From contig NC_030385.2 of assembly GCF_001625215.2 (NCBI RefSeq), positions 36,047,598 to 36,111,597 of the forward strand: DNA of 64,000 nucleotides, in the 5' to 3' direction. Positions 12,101-24,100 of the stretch are shown one piece after another; the first letter of the stretch is position 1, and the number at the start of each line of letters is the position of its first letter. Below the pieces are notes generated by a model. That model was not told the origin of the DNA. It was given only the letters and a program-made list of their open reading frames with translations, and ran no database searches. Origin of the DNA: Daucus carota subsp. sativus. Lineage: Eukaryota > Streptophyta > Magnoliopsida > Apiales > Apiaceae. The translations under genes were made by a program, and so were the position numbers.

Positions 12101-12593
12101 AATAAAAAGCTCGTTCTAATCTGTAGGGTGTGGAGACTAGTATAATTTTTAAAAAGATTTATCAAATTGATCTAAACATATAATTATTGATTATTCATAT
12201 AAAAAAAATTTAAGGATGGACTCTAATTTGTTCTAAAATTATCCAAAGTTAACGAATGAATATCATTGGCCTAAAATAAGGAATGATATATTGGTACTAA
12301 ATTAATTCCTCTTTTTTTTATTGGTTAACATCCTAAATAATTTATTTTTTCATAAATTGAATTGAATTGAATTAAATTACTTAAAGTAAATCTCAAATTC
12401 TATTATTATCTAATTAGATTATTTTTAATTAGATAATGAAAAGGAGTCTAATTTTATTTTATTTTTTTTTTGAAAATGAGAATAAATCTCAACGAGAATC
12501 GACAATTCACCGTGATAATTCTTTCATTCAAGAAAGCTTATTATCTAACCGTCGGACATGCAAGATGACCGGGGAAATTTAGACAATAAAACT

Positions 12594-13285
12594 TTAATGT
12601 CCGAAAAGAAAACCAGCCTTCTTCCAAGAATCCTGAAAATAAAACAAGAGAAACAAAAAGAATATAAGTCGATATATTTAACAGATTACATCAAAATATT
12701 CCCACAATCATGATAACTCATGATTGAGACAATTAAGCTCTTAATTAAGGCATAATAATAAAATATTAATATCCTTAATTAAGACACAATTAACGCCCTC
12801 AAATAAGGCCCAATTAACGCCCTCAATAATGAGGCACAATTTACGCCCTCAATAATTGAGGCACAATTTACGCCCTCAATAAAGAGGCATAATTAACGAG
12901 GCACAATTATCGCCCTCAATTCGCGCTTTCTTTTCTGAAACCGGATCCCGTCCTGAAACCGCCGTCACCGCCACCGCCACCATCGGCCACCACCGCTATG
13001 CTATCGATCAAGTTGCCTCGTCGTATGCGAAGCGAACAACGAAGCGTATCACATGTAACACGAAAAATCGCCAAAAACACCAAAAACAAACAAAACACAG
13101 GGATTAAAAACAAACAAATACACACAAACAAACAAGATTAAAATCAACACTTTTCGCAATTCCATTCAAAATCATGAGAAAAAGAAAGAATACTGTAAAT
13201 AATTGTAATAGAAGGGCATACCAATTGAGTCATGAGGAACCCCATAGGATTTGAAAGTCGGAGCAGCATCATGTGACAAACCCAT
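12594..13285 (-). pseudogene. Possible captured gene fragment, unidentified
   Basis: On the minus strand an ATG at 13285 opens MGLSHDAAPTFKSYGVPHDS plus I and meets a GT donor at about 13221. Downstream, ttttattttcag at about 12633 is followed by DSWKKAGFLFGH and a stop ending at 12594. The DNA between is GC-richer than its flanks and includes a glycine-rich frame. First- and last-exon geometry is plausible, but the family is not recognised and the joining exons are not clear. It could be a captured fragment or coincidence. Confidence 0.3.
12791..12920. repeat. ~27-bp tandem repeat (acgccctcaataa / gaggcacaatt)
   Basis: About five imperfect units alternate acgccctcaataa and ttgaggcacaat, so each unit is itself partly self-complementary (cctcaat / attgagg). 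Seen directly. Confidence 0.8.
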
Positions 13286-13732
13286 CTTCTTAATTGCCCC
13301 TCTCTCTCGATCTTTTTCTCTCAGTATATTTCATCTTCATCTCCACGCACACGTGGCTGCTTCTGTTAAAAAGTTTCTTTTTGTGACGGCTTCGTTGGTT
13401 GACAAATTGGACATGAGAATCTAAAAATGGCCGGCTACTTTTGTTATGAATTCGTAGGGTTGGATGTTTATCTTGAAAGCTCTGTCTATTTTGAGGAGCT
13501 TTTGATGATGCAGTCAAGAGACTGGATATGAGAAGGATTAGTAGAATATCAGAAGGAGTCTAATTAGTTTAGTTATAATCAGATAATGAAAAGGAGCTGA
13601 TTAATTATATTGTATAATAAAAAATTGTATTGACTAACTCATGATTAACTTGTATGTGGTTAATATTTTGGATAAAATTTAATAGAAGAAAAGTTGGATG
13701 ATGAATAATATTACTGCTAAAATAATTCTTTT

Positions 13733-14450
13733 TTTTCTGATTGGTTAACTGCATAAGGTGGTTGAAAGAAAGTTGAAGAATTAATATGATTGGTCTAAAA
13801 TTTAGGAATGGCATCTGATCAGTCCTAAAATAATTCTTCTTTTTAATTGGTTAACTGCATTTGAGGATGGACTCTGATTTGTTTTAAAATTATCTAAAGT
13901 TAACGGATAAATATTATTGGCCTAAAATAAGGAATGATATATTGGTACTAAATTAATTCCTCTTTTTTTATTGGTTAACATCCTAAAATAATATTTTTTT
14001 TTCATAAATTGAATTGAATTAAATTAAATTACTTAAAGTAAATCTCAAATTCTATTATTATCTAATTAGATTATTTTTAATTAGATAATGAAAAGGAGTC
14101 TAATTAGTTGAGTTATAATCAGATAATGAAAAGGAGTTGATTAATTATATTGTATAATAAATAATATTAGTGCTAAAATAATTCTTTTTTTCTGATTGGT
14201 TAACTGCATAAGGTGGTTGAAAGAAAGTTGAAAAATGAATATGATTGGTCTAAAATTTAGGAATGACTTCTGATTGGTCCTAAAATAATTCCTATTTTCT
14301 GATTGGTTAACTGCATACAGTGGTAGAAGGAAAGTTGGAGAATCAATATGATTGGTCTAAAATTTAAGAATGACTTCTGATTGGTCCTAAAATAATTCCT
14401 CTTTTCTGATTGGTTAACTACATACCTGGGTAGACTCAGGTATTATAATA
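13733..14450. repeat. ~110-bp imperfect tandem repeat
   Basis: The words ctgattggttaactgcata, aaagttgaa and tgattggtctaaaattta recur in the same order near 13735, 14195, 14300 and 14405, with an older half-unit near 13835. It is non-coding; the last unit runs into the inverted repeat ending at about 14457. Confidence 0.65.
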
Positions 14451-14459
14451 TAGGATAGG

Positions 14460-15267
14460 ATATGTGGTAATTACTTTCTGATGAAGAGTTCCATATGGTT
14501 TAAATACTCTCATACATTTTTTTTAAAAATTATATATGAAATAAAATCTCTAATTGAATGACATGTTGATTTTCGAATGTCCGAGTTTTCTGTTGCATAA
14601 ATTACTTTAATGATATTAATTTCAAAATGTAAATAATCCTAAATTACGATATACTTGTGTTCAATTTATTTATGAGATATTTTTTTATAATTTTGTGTTA
14701 TATCCTTGTCAATAAGATGAAACACGTTATCTGTAAAACTTAATTTCCTCTAAGTAGTTTCGTGCCATATTGTGTTGCCATGTTATCAATGTCAATATGA
14801 ACTTAATGTGATATAATATTTTATGTGCATGATAATTAGAATTCATAATGAAAAGACTGATTTAAATCAATAAAGCATGTGGCTCAATTGATTGGTGGTT
14901 CTTGAAACTTTTGGTGAGAGAAATGAATTTTGAAGAGTAATGAATGAAATAAATTATGTTTTAGATAAAAAAATTGTAAAAAATTCGGTTTTTTTAATAA
15001 TCATATATATTAACATGGATATATTTTCGTAGAGGAATCTTCGTAAACATCGTTCATTATTTTCATGTTTATTTATTATTTGTGTAGAAGATTTTTCTGC
15101 ACTTGTGAGTGACGTTAAGACAAGAGATGTTATTTATGATTGTTCACTTTCGTGATCAAGACATGTTAAGAGCGATGTTGAGACAAGACATGATTGTTCA
15201 CTTTGTGATCAGGCCCATTTATTTCTCATTTACTTTTTACGGATGACATCTATTTGTTGTTTAAGGA
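14460..15267. other. AT-rich spacer, no feature seen
   Basis: No exon, terminal repeat or RNA gene can be supported between the tandem repeat and the LTR element beginning at 15273. Confidence 0.5.
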
Positions 15268-15465
15268 TACGGTGTGTAATACCCCGAATCCATTTTATTT
15301 GGATAATACATAATGTGTATTTTAATGTGGTGTAGAACAATTTCTATATTGAATAGAATATCCCAACCGACATTGATAAAAAAAACAGAGCAAGAATAAG
15401 AATATATAGCAAGAGTCGAGGCAAGGTTTAACAAAAACATGTTGATTTTGGTCATGCACCTTCGA

Positions 15466-16390
15466 ACGTCTTGCTAGCGCCCTAGGAGCGCCTTGACAGC
15501 GTCCGTAAGCCAGCAGCGCCCTGGAGCGTCTTGATAGCGCCCTGCAGCGCCTTGATAGCGCCCTTGGAGTGCCTTGCCTGCGCCCATAAGCCAGCAGCGT
15601 CCTGGAGCGCCTTGATAGCGCTCTTGGAGCGCCTTGATAGCGCCTTGCCCTATTTTTGTACCACATCGATTACAATATTTTATATTATTATGAATATAAG
15701 CAATGACTTGGGTTATGAGTTTGTGAATATAAGCCAAGGTTGGCGCCACCCCGTCGCTCCCCCTTGTCTTGGCGCCACCCCCGACGCTTCGATGCCACCC
15801 TGGCGCCAGTTCAATTCTATTTTCTTTGAACCATCTTTGCACCACATTGAGAACATAATGGTATATTCTTATGAATATAACCAGTGATCTAATTAGTCAA
15901 CAAAATATGTAAGCCAAGCGCCCACCCTATCGCCGTGGTGCAAGCGCCACCCTTATCGCTAATTCACATTTTATTTCCCCACAACCACCTTTGTACCACA
16001 TCGAGAAGATGATAATATATTCTCGGGAATATAAGCAAGAGCTTAGCTATTAAGTTAATACTCCCTCCGTCCCTTTTTACTTGTCCCTTTTGAAAAAATA
16101 ACGCATCTTAAGAAAATGTTAGGTGGATATCTTGTTTTCATATATATCTCTAATAAATGTAATGAATTAGATAGAGTTGTGTATATATATATGCTAGTCA
16201 AACATTGGAAATTGTTACATTTTGAAAAAACATACAAAAAGTTGCTTTGAAAAGAGAAGTGGACAAGTAATTTGGGACAATTTTTTTTTTCAAAAGGGAC
16301 ATGTAAAAAGGGACGGAGGGAGTAATATGTTAGTCGAGGCAGGCGCCGCTCTGTCGCCAGCCCCGAGGCGCCGCCCTGGCGCCCATTCAA
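15466..16390. repeat. gcgcc-rich tandem repeats inside the LTR
   Basis: The segment 15466-15650 repeats gcgccttgatagcgcc and cataagccagcag words. From 15650 a longer unit of about 160-190 bp recurs three times. Each opens ttgtaccacat(c/t)ga, passes through tatgaatataagc and ends in gcgccacc-rich DNA. A MITE splits the third unit. The long open frames here on both strands are by-products of the repeat. Confidence 0.75.
16061..16322. mobile_element. Stowaway MITE, 262 bp
   Basis: Ends are CTCCCTCCGTCCC and its exact inverse GGGACGGAGGGAG, flanked by TA on both sides (16059-16060 and 16323-16324). TIR sequence, TA duplication and size define a Tc1/mariner-derived Stowaway. It is nested in the LTR element. 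Confidence 0.9.
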
Positions 16391-17323
16391 ATGTTATTTT
16401 CTTTTTCAAGGAGGGTCACTCCTTTCCTTATATATACACAACACATGTTAGCTTACTAAAATGAGGAAGCGCCGCTGCTAAATTTGGGTATGAAGTTGTA
16501 GGACTCGAGAACATTATGCACTGTAAGTATATACTGTACCCTTCACTGTGATATTTTATGATGTTTCGCTGAACATTTTATTGCTGAACATTTTATTTAT
16601 GACTTTCTGATGAGAAATGAGTATTCTTACATTTGTTCTGTGTGTGATGCTTCCTTTGTGAAGTAAAGTATTATACTTCCTTCGGGAAGGAAAGCTAAAC
16701 CAACTGTTTAGCTGGCCGGGATCCCCAATAGTAGAACGTGTGAACTTTTGAACGTGTCTGAATACTCATACTCATCTTGGTGTGTGAAACTGTTTTGATG
16801 ACTCTGATGAAATATTGATTTGGTTCACCAAGTTTTGTGAATAAAACTCAGTTGAATCGTACGTATATGCTTACTGAGCTTTATAAGCTCATCCCTTTTT
16901 ATGTACTAACTTTACAGGGAAGAATTTCGGAGAAGGATATTAAAGCTAATGCAAGGTCAAGAGTATGAGCTGTTAAGTATCCAATAGTGAAGAGAGATAT
17001 TCAGGGAAATGGTCAAGGTTGGTCTTAGATGGAATTTTGTAATTGAGATTCAATTGTAAACTATAGTTGTAGTAGATTAACAGTGATTCTTCTCATCGAA
17101 GTTGATCCGATAATGGTAGTAGTTGATTCTAATTTCAATACTATAACCTGGATGCGATCCTGTTGTTTTAGGGGGTTAAAATGTTCTATTTTAAATCTTT
17201 TATTAATGCTTTCAGGTTTTAAATTATTTGGTTTTCAGAAATATAGTTTTTTAAAAGTGTTTTAAAAGATTTTGTGTGGTGACGTCAGGATCCAGGCCCC
17301 CGAATTCCTGAGACGTCATACGG

Positions 17324-17661
17324 TGTCAAAAACATATGATCAAGTTAATTCTTTAATCTGTAAGTTTTTATGATCACGTAATAGATGTAGAATTTCTATG
17401 ATACAAGTCATCTAGATATATTGGCTTGTAAACCTGAATGTTGTTATATATGTTTACCTTACAATGCAATCATTAGTTGAATTATGCATGATTCAACACC
17501 ATCTTGTGAATAAATTTCTACGATAAAAATTATTAACACCTCTAATATTTTAGAGCATCTTCAATTTCATTAGGTAAATTGGTTAGCTAAAATAGTATAT
17601 AATAATAATTAGTTACATTATATAGGATGAGAAAATGATATTGCTCCAATGCTATTAGCTA
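17324..17661. other. Spacer, no feature seen
   Basis: AT-rich sequence between the LTR element and the minus-strand Helitron terminus; nothing supportable. Confidence 0.5.
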
Positions 17662-18196
17662 CTAGTGTTTTTGCCCGCGCTCCGCGCACGAGTTTCAAAT
17701 TTTTATTGAATTTTGTTATTATTATTTCACAAATACATTTAATAAATAATTATATTTGAATTTTCAAATAAAGTATAAAGTAGGAAGAAAAAAATTATAT
17801 TCGACATAACTCTCTTATACTTAAGTTTATTATATATCAAGAAAATTCAAGTGAAATTATATGTCAAACAATATTAAACTACAATTATATATCAAACAAA
17901 ACATTATGTTAATAAGAACATCAAAATTATACGTCAAATCGAATAAATAGATTTGAATGACTATCCACTATAATGATAGTTATACTACATTCTTGTTTCA
18001 TGAGGTATTGGGCAGTCACAATTCTACCCGACCCGAGTCTCACTCGTACCGAGCGGATTGTGTTTTACCAAACTCAAATTATAGGGTTTCAGATAAAAAT
18101 TTGTTTATAAACCCGAATAATTTTCGGGCCAGGATTGGGTTTGATTCGAACCCGACCTGAAAACCCGGAACTCATTTCGAACCCGAACCCGAACCC

Positions 18197-18198
<2 letters not shown>

Positions 18199-18243
<45 letters not shown>
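18199..18243. repeat. (AT)n microsatellite
   Basis: Uninterrupted at-dinucleotides directly after a short gaaccc-repeat; likely polymorphic. Confidence 0.95.
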
Positions 18244-18249
<6 letters not shown>

Positions 18250-18479
18250 CATACATACATACGTACATAATATCTTTTATAATATATTTATTATTTAATA
18301 TATAATAAAATTAAAACAAAATTAAGATATTTATATTTAATATTTTATATATATTTAATATTATTTGTTGAATAAATAATAATCACTCGTGTAATATCCT
18401 TCAAGTTCAGGTTTAAGATTCCTAAAATTTTCAAGTTTGGGTTCAATTTTGGTATTTGCGAAACCAATTTCGACCGACC

Positions 18480-20280
18480 CGATTGCTATATGTAACAGTG
18501 ATACATATCTACTATGATCAAGGTGACCTACATAAAATGTTTAATACGTACTATTAATGACGTAATATTAAAATATATAAAAATACTTTTTATAATATCT
18601 ATATCACTATGTTAGAAACTTTAATATATATTATTCCCAAATTTAAAAATTGATATATTTGTGACATAGCTAAATATTAGACGACTCCCGGATATTAAAT
18701 ATTAAATAAAAATATAATTATAAATTTCAATTTTAATTTTTAAACACTTTATTTATATATACTCCTTCCGTCCCACTGGGATATATACGTTTCTTTTGGA
18801 CACGGAGATTAAGAAAAGTGTGTAAAGTAATGAGAAAGAGAAAAGAAAGTAGGTAAAGTGGTGGGACCTATTAATATTTAAATGATAGATTTGGAAAAGT
18901 AGATGAAAGTAATGGGTGAGTGGGGTTTTTATATTATAAAATTTTACTATTTTGGGAAAGTTTTGAAATGTATAGAATTGAATGGGACATCCCGAAAAGG
19001 AAAGTGTATAGAAATCAGAGGGACGGAGGGAGTAAATAATTAACGCTTAGTTATATGATACATGATAAGCTTAAAAATTGTGACAGTATATTTAATATAA
19101 TTATCTTCTTCAATTTTCATTAGTTGTGTACAAATTCAAAATTCAAAAAATGCTATGATACATGGAATGTAGTTATTACATTACAATTCCATATTTAATA
19201 TAATTGTCAGTCATTGATTACGCCCAATTTTAGGATTTTTAGGACATGTGATTGGTCTAAAATAAATATGGAATATTATATGACACGTCAAAATTTAAAA
19301 TAGGTGTTTTTGTCGTGGATTTTTTTTTGAAATATGTGGCATTGATGATTTGACACTGTTCAAGATTTATAATATAATTTGGGTTCGATTTTGGTATTTG
19401 TGAAACCCGTTTCGACCGACCCATTGATTACGCACAATTTTAGGAATCTTAGGACATCTGATTGGTCTAAAATAAATATGGAATATAATATGACATGACA
19501 AAATTTTAATTAGATGCCATTGACTTGGATTTTTTTTTTGAAATATGTGACATTGATGATTTGGCATTGTTCAGGATTTATAATATAATTTGGATTCGAT
19601 TTTGGAATTTGCGAAACCCGTTTCGATCGACCCGATTACTGTCTCTAAGTAGTAGTACATATCTACTATGATTAAGTTGACCTACATAAAATGCTTAATA
19701 CATACTAATTAAAGACGTAATATTTTTATAAAAATACTTTTTATAATACTTATATCACTATGTTAGAAAATGTAATATATATTATTCCGAAAATTAAAGA
19801 GCAACATATTTGTAACATAGCTAAATTTTAGACGACTTCCGGATATTAAATATTAAATAAAAATATAATTATAAATTTCAATTTCAATTTTTAAGCACTT
19901 CATTCATTTATATATAAGTTAATAAGTTAATATAATTAAAGCGTAGTTATAATACTTGATAAGCTTAACAATTGTGGCAGTATATTCAATATAATTATCT
20001 TCTTCAATTTTAATTAGTTCCGTACAAATTTAATATTCAAAAAATGCTATGATTATAGAATGTAGTTATTGCATTACCATTCAAAATTTAATATAATTGT
20101 CAGTCATTGATTACGCTCAATTTTAGGAAATTAAAGATATGTGATTGATTATTCTGATACGCTTAAATAAATAAGGGAAATTATAATGACATGGCAAAAT
20201 CTAAAATATGTGGCATTGAGGTGGACTTTTTTTTGAAATATGTGGCATTGATAACGTGGCACTGTTCAGGATTTATAATA
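18480..20280. repeat. Tandem module duplication
   Basis: A module opening with cgaccgacccgatt and including acatatctactatgat and gacctacataaaatg occurs from about 18480 and again from about 19632. A shorter module of about 210 bp (attttaggaatcttaggaca, ctgattggtctaaaataaat, then ttcaggatttataatata) occurs at about 19212, 19423 and 20106. All copies are non-coding. Confidence 0.7.
18762..19032. mobile_element. Stowaway MITE, 271 bp, with an empty site nearby
   Basis: Ends ctccttccgtccc and gggacggagggag, TA on both sides. The duplicated copy of the surrounding module at about 19900-19925 reads straight through without the element, so insertion followed the duplication. Confidence 0.88.
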
Positions 20281-20300
20281 TACATAGATAGATACATAGA

Positions 20301-21181
20301 TAATTGTTAGCTAAATATCAAAATTAATATCTTATTATTTAACTGTAGAAAGGAGATGAGTTGGATATGCAATAAATAAATTATTAATATAAAGTTGGAA
20401 GAAGTTGAGGTGGACATCGATAAGAAGAATGGATCAACAAATATAGAAGATCAATTAATGTCAGCTAAAATGTTTTATTATTAACAAATTATGATTGTAA
20501 AGACAATTATGTATATCCGTTAGCTATATGAATTGCGAATTAGGATTCAGCTAAAATGTCCGTATGGATTGGACATATTATTACACAATTAAAGGAATTC
20601 GTTTAAAAGATTTGAGACGTACAAATTAGTTGTTGATACTTTTAAATATAGTAATTGAATATGTTTTTTCTCTTTTGCTAAACGGTAATTGAATACGTTT
20701 TGGAGCTATTATTGACGAGTGTAAGGTGTGCTGATTATATATATTATATATATATAACGACAAGTAAAAATTTCCGTTTATTGTCGTATTTGAATAACAC
20801 GCTATAATGATGATTTCAATAAAAGATTGTATTTTTTTTAATGTTAGTTTTGAATATCAAATGGAATGCGTTATATGATTTAATATAATAATAATATAAA
20901 ATCAAAAGTGTGAATGTAAAAAAATGTGAAGTAATATGATATAATAAAATTTAGAATAAAATTTATAGGAGTATAATATAGTTGTAGCAGAAAAAGTTTA
21001 AAAATTGCTGCGGAAAAATGAATATATGCATAAGAGATACAGATCTACGTATCTCCAATCTTTAATTCTCCTTACACCCCATCTATAAAACCCAAAATTT
21101 TACTATACCCTTTCTTTCTAAACCCTAAGCTACTTCTTTATCTTCTGGCCTTTCGTATTTTGGGGATCGTCCACTGCGGCA
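20301..21181 (+). promoter_or_regulatory. Upstream region of the G3BP-like gene
   Basis: AT-rich, no other gene. A TATA-like ctataaaac lies at about 21083, roughly 100 bp before the ATG, in a CT-rich leader (ctttctttctaaaccctaagc). A transcription start near 21110 is inferred, not shown. Confidence 0.5.
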
Positions 21182-24100
21182 ATGGCTAATTCGTACCCGG
21201 GGGCTGTTAAGGTACTCAAGATTTCACTCTCTGTTGTGAATTTAATCTAAAGATTCAGTCTTTTTTATGCCCATGTCTTAATTTGTTGATTTTTATTGGT
21301 GAGTATAGTTTATGGATATGCTTGGTTCATCTTTTGCTAGTGGGTTTCAAGATTTTTACTTGTTTAATGGAAATTTTATCGGAAGATTCAATTTTTTCTA
21401 TGCCCATATCTTGATTTGCTGATTTGTATTGGTGTATGTAGTTGATTGATATTCCTTGGTTGATATTTTTGCAGGTGGGTGCTTCTTTTGCTAGTCAGTA
21501 CTATCATGTTCTTAAACAAAAACCTGATTTGGTTTATCAGTTTTACGATGGGTCAAGTTCTGTTATTCGGGTTGATGGAGAATCAGTTGAGAAGGCTTCC
21601 GAAATCATGGTAATTACTGGTTTTATTTCCCTGAACAACTTTTTGTTTGTTTGTTATCCTTTTGGCTATTAAAGTTGTTTATATGTATCATTTAGCAATA
21701 GGTGTTACAGACCGTATAAATTTCTGTACAGTTTGTCCTAATTTTTGCAGGCTGATTTTATTGGTATTTCATATTTGTAATGATACAAGATTTATGTATT
21801 GACTGTAGACAACCTAAAATGTAATTTTATTTGAGCTATGCAAGCTCTGTATATTTTTCGTGTCATTTATATATATGTTTTTGTGTAAACTTATATGTGA
21901 ACTGAGTTTTGTACAACCCCCCCCCCCCCCCCCCCCCCCCCCGGCGCTCTTTTAGTTACTTTTTTAATGCAACCATCATGTCTGATGGGTCTTTTATAAT
22001 CCAGAAGGCTGAATTAGGTGATTTTATTTACTAATCTACATTTATCTATGTGCAGCATATTCATGAACTTATCACATCACTGAACTTTACGGGAATTGAG
22101 ATCAAGACCATAAATTCTCTTGATTCTTTGAGCGGAGGTGTATTAGTAGTCGTTTCTGGCTCTGTGAAAGCCAAGGAGTTCGCTGGCCGAAGGAACTTTG
22201 TGCAGACTTTTCTCCTTGCTCCTCAAGAGAAAGGTTTCTTTGTATTGAATGATGTCTTTCATCTTGGTGAGGAGGTCGTACAACAGCCTTTGGCACCCAT
22301 GTCACAGGAGAATGTAGTTGACTACCAGCATTCAGCACCCACATATTCAGAGAACAGAGTGGACTACCAGCATTCAGCACCCTTATATTCGGAGAACAAT
22401 GTTGATTACCAACACTCAACACCTGCATATCCAGAGCACATAGTTGATTACCAGCATCATCCAGGACAGACAATGCATGATGACAGAGACTATCAGCATG
22501 CAGCACCTGTATATTACGACAATGGAGTTGATTCCCAGCTGACTAATCATAGTGCACTTTTGGAGTCACAAGGTATTGCGGCTTTGTCTTGGTGTCACAA
22601 CTTTAATAACTTGTTTCCTGTTTGATGGTAGTTGAGTGTAGTACATGATATATTTGAGTGCCAACCATAAAAAGATAGGCCTATTTAATTCCAGAAGATT
22701 AAGTTACTTACTCTTTGTTGGTAGTTTTATACTTAAGTGTGTTTTCGTCAAGTTAATAAATTAGTGTGCAATAATACTAAATATAGATTACCGATTTTTA
22801 TTGTGAAGAAAACTTATGAAATGCTACTAGTAGAAATGTGTGGTTATGAAAATATTTCTATGCCAGATATTTCTAACTACGAGGTGGAGGCTAGTGAACA
22901 TTTTAATTCAGTTCATATTGAAGGAGGCGGCCCCGTAGATGAATACAATCATTATGATCAACAACCAGAGGAGCCAGTCGTGGAATATGAATATGTTAAA
23001 GCAGCTCCTGAAGAAGATTTTTTGTCTGCTTCCCAGTATGTGGTGAATCAGCAACAAGAGTCTTCACCGGTTGTTGCTGAGGAACCCATTGTCGAGCCAA
23101 GGAAATTTACTTATGCTTCAATAGTATGTATCTCTACCTTTTGTTCTACTTTTCTGCCAGTCGTTTTCATTGTGCCCTTATGTTTAGACTACATCTCTTA
23201 AATATAGAACTATGATTTAGTCGAAGGTTTATTCGTGCTAACACTACTGTTGCTTTGTATATATATCAAAACCTTTTATATATGAAGTTACAAGCTTCGA
23301 CGGGAAAACCTGCTCCATCAATTACTGTAAATGCGTATCCAAAAAAAACGCCAGCTCCTGTTACTGAGTGGGACTCGCCACCGCAATCTGATAGTCAACA
23401 ATCAAACTTTGTATCGTCTTATTTGCCTGATTCTAGTGCAGAAGTAGCTGAAGATGCATTCTCTCAAGAAGGTTAGCTATTTTTGCATACCACTTTTTCT
23501 GGTGATAGTTTCCTATGATATTTCTTCAACGCGACATTTAATTGCTTGACCAGATTCTATCATGGAATGCTCTTCGGTAGAACTACGAATTACATGTTTT
23601 TACATTTTTAATCTAGCTTTAACCAAGAAATGATCGAATTTTTACAGCTGGAGATATTTGTCTCTTCATATTGGGGAAGTTGACCTTGTATTCTTGACGT
23701 AGTAGTTATATTATACACTGTGTGCCTTGCAAATATGACTTCCAATTATCATAAATAGATGACTGTGGAATATGAGGATCAGAGGTACATCTATAGTGGA
23801 TATATGAATAATTTATCTACTATCCTCTTTAGGATGGCTAAACAATTGTTCATGACTTAACATAGTATTTGGTTTATTGTTTTCTAGCACTATAGTTGTA
23901 GACTTGCTCCTATATCTATCTTCCACATAAACAAATTAAGTGTGTTATTAACAGAGTTTGGTGTCGTTAAGTAGTAGTGGTACATTTTGGATGATCTAAA
24001 TATTAATATCATACAGACATTTAGCTAGAAATATTTGTTCAAGCCATTCCGGCTCCTTTTTCTAAGACATCAATTGTTTTATTTAGTCCAGATACGCCTG

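Larger units (their letters stand above)
12214..14105. repeat. Pair of ~240-bp direct repeats flanking a 1.4-kb insert
   Basis: 12214-12453 and 13865-14105 are near-identical over about 240 bp; both start at ggatggactct and end at aaaaggagtctaatt. The DNA between them has a different composition and gene-like traces, suggesting insertion or capture into a repetitive unit. The larger block is bounded by inverted copies of a sequence with core acctgagtctacccaggt at about 11879 and 14433. Confidence 0.65.
15273..17318 (+). mobile_element. 2.05-kb LTR element (probably a solo LTR) with TACGG duplication
   Basis: It begins TGTGTAATACCCCGAATCC and ends CCTGAGACGTCA, the TG...CA ends of an LTR. It is bracketed by TACGG at 15268-15272 and again at 17319-17323, a five-base target duplication. 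No internal domain or second terminal copy is present, so a solo LTR fits best. Near 16877 it has gcttactgagctttataagc followed by tcatcc, a layout common near the 3' part of long plant LTRs. The TGTAATACCCCG start is typical of some Ty3/gypsy LTRs (family-level inference). A Stowaway MITE (16061-16322) and GC-rich repeats lie inside. Confidence 0.75.
17662..20300 (-). mobile_element. Candidate Helitron, minus strand, 2.6 kb
   Basis: On the minus strand the right-hand terminus is clear: stem cgtgcgcggagcgcgggc, then aaaacaCTAG with T following (plus: A17661 then CTAG at 17662-17665). The 5' end is less sure. Several TC starts in a tcta-rich tract (20288, 20292 or 20300 on the minus strand) read TCTATGTATATTATAAATCC, close to the canonical start, and each is followed by T on the plus strand as required. 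The interior is non-coding, with repeated modules and a Stowaway. Confidence 0.5.

Noticed and set aside
12791..12920. CRISPR-like array
   Set aside because: Plant nuclear context, contiguous degenerate units without unique spacers, no cas genes.
11861..14457. Single TIR transposon spanning the inverted acctgagtctacccaggt copies
   Set aside because: No matching target duplication. The left copy is only a 40-base addition relative to the 4250 paralogue, so a single element is not proven; reported as repeats only.
15322..15887. Overlapping 114- to 123-codon frames in the gcgcc repeat region
   Set aside because: Open on both strands because of the GC-rich repeat; no domain, and inside an LTR element.
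22102..22506. 134-codon minus-strand frame opposite the G3BP-like exon 3
   Set aside because: It lies wholly antisense to a well-supported exon with tandem repeats; the open frame follows from the repeated codons.
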